A DNA stretch of 16,334 nucleotides. It comes from Deltaproteobacteria bacterium (lineage in GTDB: Bacteria; Desulfobacterota; Desulfobacteria; Desulfobacterales; JAFDCJ01). The stretch's first letter is position 1, and every line of letters starts with the position of its first letter. Below, in pieces: positions 14,542-16,334 of the stretch. The DNA lies in the NCBI GenBank assembly GCA_024277475.1, contig JAJRVC010000278.1, forward strand, positions 1 to 16,334, written 5' to 3'. The position numbers and the translations under genes were made by a program. Below the pieces are notes generated by a model. The model made no database searches. It had not been told where the DNA came from and was given only the letters and a program-made list of their open reading frames with translations.

Positions 14542-14901
14542 AAAAATCCGTGCCAAATCTTTATCGAACTGTGTGAACCTCAATCTTTCAACAATGGGGA
14601 TTACCTACCGTCGAAGTTGTTTAACGAGCGCCGCTACCCGCCGGCCCAACCGCTGTCCGTTTTTCCGGGTAGTGGCATCCGGTGCGCCGACGCATGCCGT
14701 TCAGTAGTGCCCGGTAACCGCAAGCTGCTTTTGGATGTATTGTTTCGGGCCGCAGCGGATGCTATTTTGAGTTTGACGGCTGCAGGGCCTTTACCAAAAG
14801 GTCGCAAGAGCTTAAAAACCATACGTGAGGCAGGATTCAACGTCTCTATCAGCCATAAACGATATGGAACCAAGCTCTACAGTATTCAGGTTATTGGTTA
14901 G
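14542..14901 (+). pseudogene. Unrecognised reading frame, perhaps a transposase remnant
   Basis: A frame open from 14542 to 14901 has no ATG; TTG at 14617 is the only plausible start. The middle reads NRKLLLDVLFRAAADAILSL, which recalls the helix before the HxH region of IS91-type transposases. The end reads KTIREAGFNVSISHKRYG followed by TKLYSI, which looks like a small winged helix. Neither match is strong, and the HxH and tyrosine motifs of IS91 are absent. It overlaps the stop of the Fic gene by four bases on the opposite strand. It may be two unrelated fragments joined together. Confidence 0.3.
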
Positions 14902-16334
14902 TCAGGTCGATTGTACCCATCTCTTACAGCCATCTCCATGGCCGCGAGTTCTTCGTCGGTAAGGAAATCAAAATGAGAAGATCTTTTTCTGGCTGAAAGG
15001 CTCCCGTTGTTCTGCAGGCACAACTGGATGAATAAATCGATCAGGCGGTCAGGCATATCGATGATATCCTGTATCGCCTTCTTGGTATTGTCATAGTTGG
15101 CCAAAAAACTGAGTTCCGCCACAAGTTCTTCTTCGATGGTTTTGGTTACAAATTCGTACAAAGCCACTGCCTGAGCTGTCATGTCCATATACTGATACCA
15201 GCACGCAGTATCGTTCTCGACGGTCATTTGTCCCATTTTGTCCAGCCGATAATCGATAAGCCCCAGTAAAGGTCGAGAAAAAGCCTCCAGTGACGCGTCA
15301 TAACCTGCCGGATTTTTGAGCATGACTGCAGATACAGGGAACATAAGCCCACTAGGCACCATTCCTTGTAGCGAAAGGATATTGTGTATCAAAAACCGAT
15401 GGATTCGTCCGTTTCCATCTTCAAACGGGTGCAGGAATACAAAACCGTAGGCAATCGCCGCTGCATGGATGACCGGTGAAACATTTCCCGCTTTCATCCG
15501 TTTATGGGATTCAATAAGACCCGCCATCAGGCTTGGCAGGTCATCAGGCTTTGGACAGATGAAATGTATAATTTCTTTCTGATAGGCAACAGTTTGCCCC
15601 ACGTAATTCTGGCTTTCCCGATAATCACTGTCTTTGAATCGTGGGTCGACAATCCGGTTCTGAAGCTCTATCAACCTTCCTTTCTTACAGAAGTCCTCTT
15701 TTTCGGCAAGCGTGAGTGATGTAATGAATTTTTCAGTTCGGGAGGCATTGGGCTTTATGTGCTCAATTTCAAAGGACGACTTTGTCTCTTTGTTATAGAG
15801 ATAGCTAAGTGCCCGGCGAAGCAGTTCCGGCGGATATGCGGTGACAATATCCTCACATCTTTTCTGCAGATCGGCAGACTCCAGTTTGGAAAGTTTCTCT
15901 GTTCTTCTGATGATCGGACAGAAGATTTGAGGACCAGGGAGGTTGTTGACGATACGGTGGCGCGGGGATTTATCCCCGTTTTGGACTGTGTAATACTCCT
16001 TTGTCTCCAGTGCATCGACATAGTTACCCGAAGTAATGTCATCGATAGGCAGTTGCTTCCCCGTCAGGAACTCGTAGAAAAACCAAATCCTTCGGGCATA
16101 TTTTCCAGTCGGCTTGGATTTGATATACTCGGTGAGCTCTTCCTGAGAAACGTGCTCGAAGATTTGAGCCAGCAAGCCCAGGTTGACCCCGTCATATTTC
16201 AGCGCAAATTCAAGATGGTCGCCAACTTTTTCTCCGGGCCAGTATCTTGTCGGGTATATGTCGTGGGTTGCACCATCCTGAACCTTCGATCTGTGAGTCC
16301 CCGATGACGACACAAATGAGGTATGCCAATGGGG
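14898..16334 (-). CDS. Fic-family protein (putative AMP-transferase), N-terminus outside the window
   Basis: Counted from the GTG at 16313 there are 471 residues, but the frame stays open to the window edge (reading HTSFVSSSGTH across that GTG), so the true start is probably outside. The Fic core motif HPFEDGNGRIHR at 295-306 is fully canonical: catalytic His, the acidic Mg-ligand Asp299 and both arginines. Upstream, TKSSFEIEH at 178-185 fits the SxxxE autoinhibitory helix, with Glu184 able to block ATP, though His replaces the usual Gly/Asn after Glu. Fic enzymes usually attach AMP to a target hydroxyl; target unknown. It has no C-terminal winged helix, ending instead SSHFDFLTDEELAAMEM. It is not obviously the parent of the two winged-helix fragments in this window. 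Confidence 0.85.
   Translation of the reverse strand, partial: PHWHTSFVSSSGTHRSKVQDGATHDIYPTRYWPGEKVGDHLEFALKYDGVNLGLLAQIFEHVSQEELTEYIKSKPTGKYARRIWFFYEFLTGKQLPIDDITSGNYVDALETKEYYTVQNGDKSPRHRIVNNLPGPQIFCPIIRRTEKLSKLESADLQKRCEDIVTAYPPELLRRALSYLYNKETKSSFEIEHIKPNASRTEKFITSLTLAEKEDFCKKGRLIELQNRIVDPRFKDSDYRESQNYVGQTVAYQKEIIHFICPKPDDLPSLMAGLIESHKRMKAGNVSPVIHAAAIAYGFVFLHPFEDGNGRIHRFLIHNILSLQGMVPSGLMFPVSAVMLKNPAGYDASLEAFSRPLLGLIDYRLDKMGQMTVENDTACWYQYMDMTAQAVALYEFVTKTIEEELVAELSFLANYDNTKKAIQDIIDMPDRLIDLFIQLCLQNNGSLSARKRSSHFDFLTDEELAAMEMAVRDGYNRPD

Overview
The window looks like an accessory-rich stretch from an environmental, mesophilic Gram-negative bacterium, most likely a Desulfobacterota ('Deltaproteobacteria', Desulfobacterales-like) sulfate reducer. 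That placement is inference. It rests on mixed moderate-GC composition, low gene density with many gene remnants, a long palindromic element of a kind I associate with that group, and the gene mix (mycothione-reductase-like flavoenzyme, acetamidase/formamidase, MFS carriers, Fic, DUF234 ATPase). No rRNA, tRNA, CRISPR array or complete insertion sequence is visible.

Layout. 1-120: imperfect palindrome. 215-316: orphan fragment of a Fic-type C-terminal winged helix. 342-434 (-): possible tiny basic protein. 495-761 (-): DksA/TraR-type zinc-finger protein (YbiI-like). 901-2416 (-): two-gene ABC-2 exporter (ATPase then permease, overlapping). 2870-4234 (+): mycothione reductase/dihydrolipoamide dehydrogenase-like flavoprotein, visibly more GC-rich than its neighbours. 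4284-4520: short repeats and a second copy of the Fic winged-helix fragment. 4591-6527 (-): MFS carrier translationally coupled (ATGA) to a SAM-dependent methyltransferase. 6996-8429 (+): AAA ATPase with DUF234 nuclease-like domain. 8893-9407 (+): two-gene unit of unrecognised proteins, the first frameshifted just after its start codon despite a perfect ribosome-binding site. 9499-10731 (+): second MFS carrier. 11107-12408 (+): acetamidase/formamidase with a cysteine cluster. 12558-13029 (-): oxidoreductase remnants, including an internally deleted short-chain dehydrogenase. 13041-14495 (-): amidase-signature hydrolase with intact Ser-cisSer-Lys triad. 14542-14901: unrecognised reading frame, perhaps a transposase remnant. 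14898-16334 (-): Fic AMP-transferase-like protein cut by the window edge.

How it fits together. Two unrelated amide hydrolases and two MFS carriers suggest uptake and hydrolysis of small organic amides or carboxylates, but the genes sit in different orientations and do not form one operon. Five or more gene remnants (Fic winged helix twice, HAD phosphatase, SDR, possible GNAT) plus dispersed repeats show repeated insertion and decay. The items most worth a second look are the frameshifted small gene with its cysteine-motif partner at 8893-9407, the duplicated Fic winged-helix fragment, and the 50-bp repeat shared by 4284-4334 and 10932-10984.
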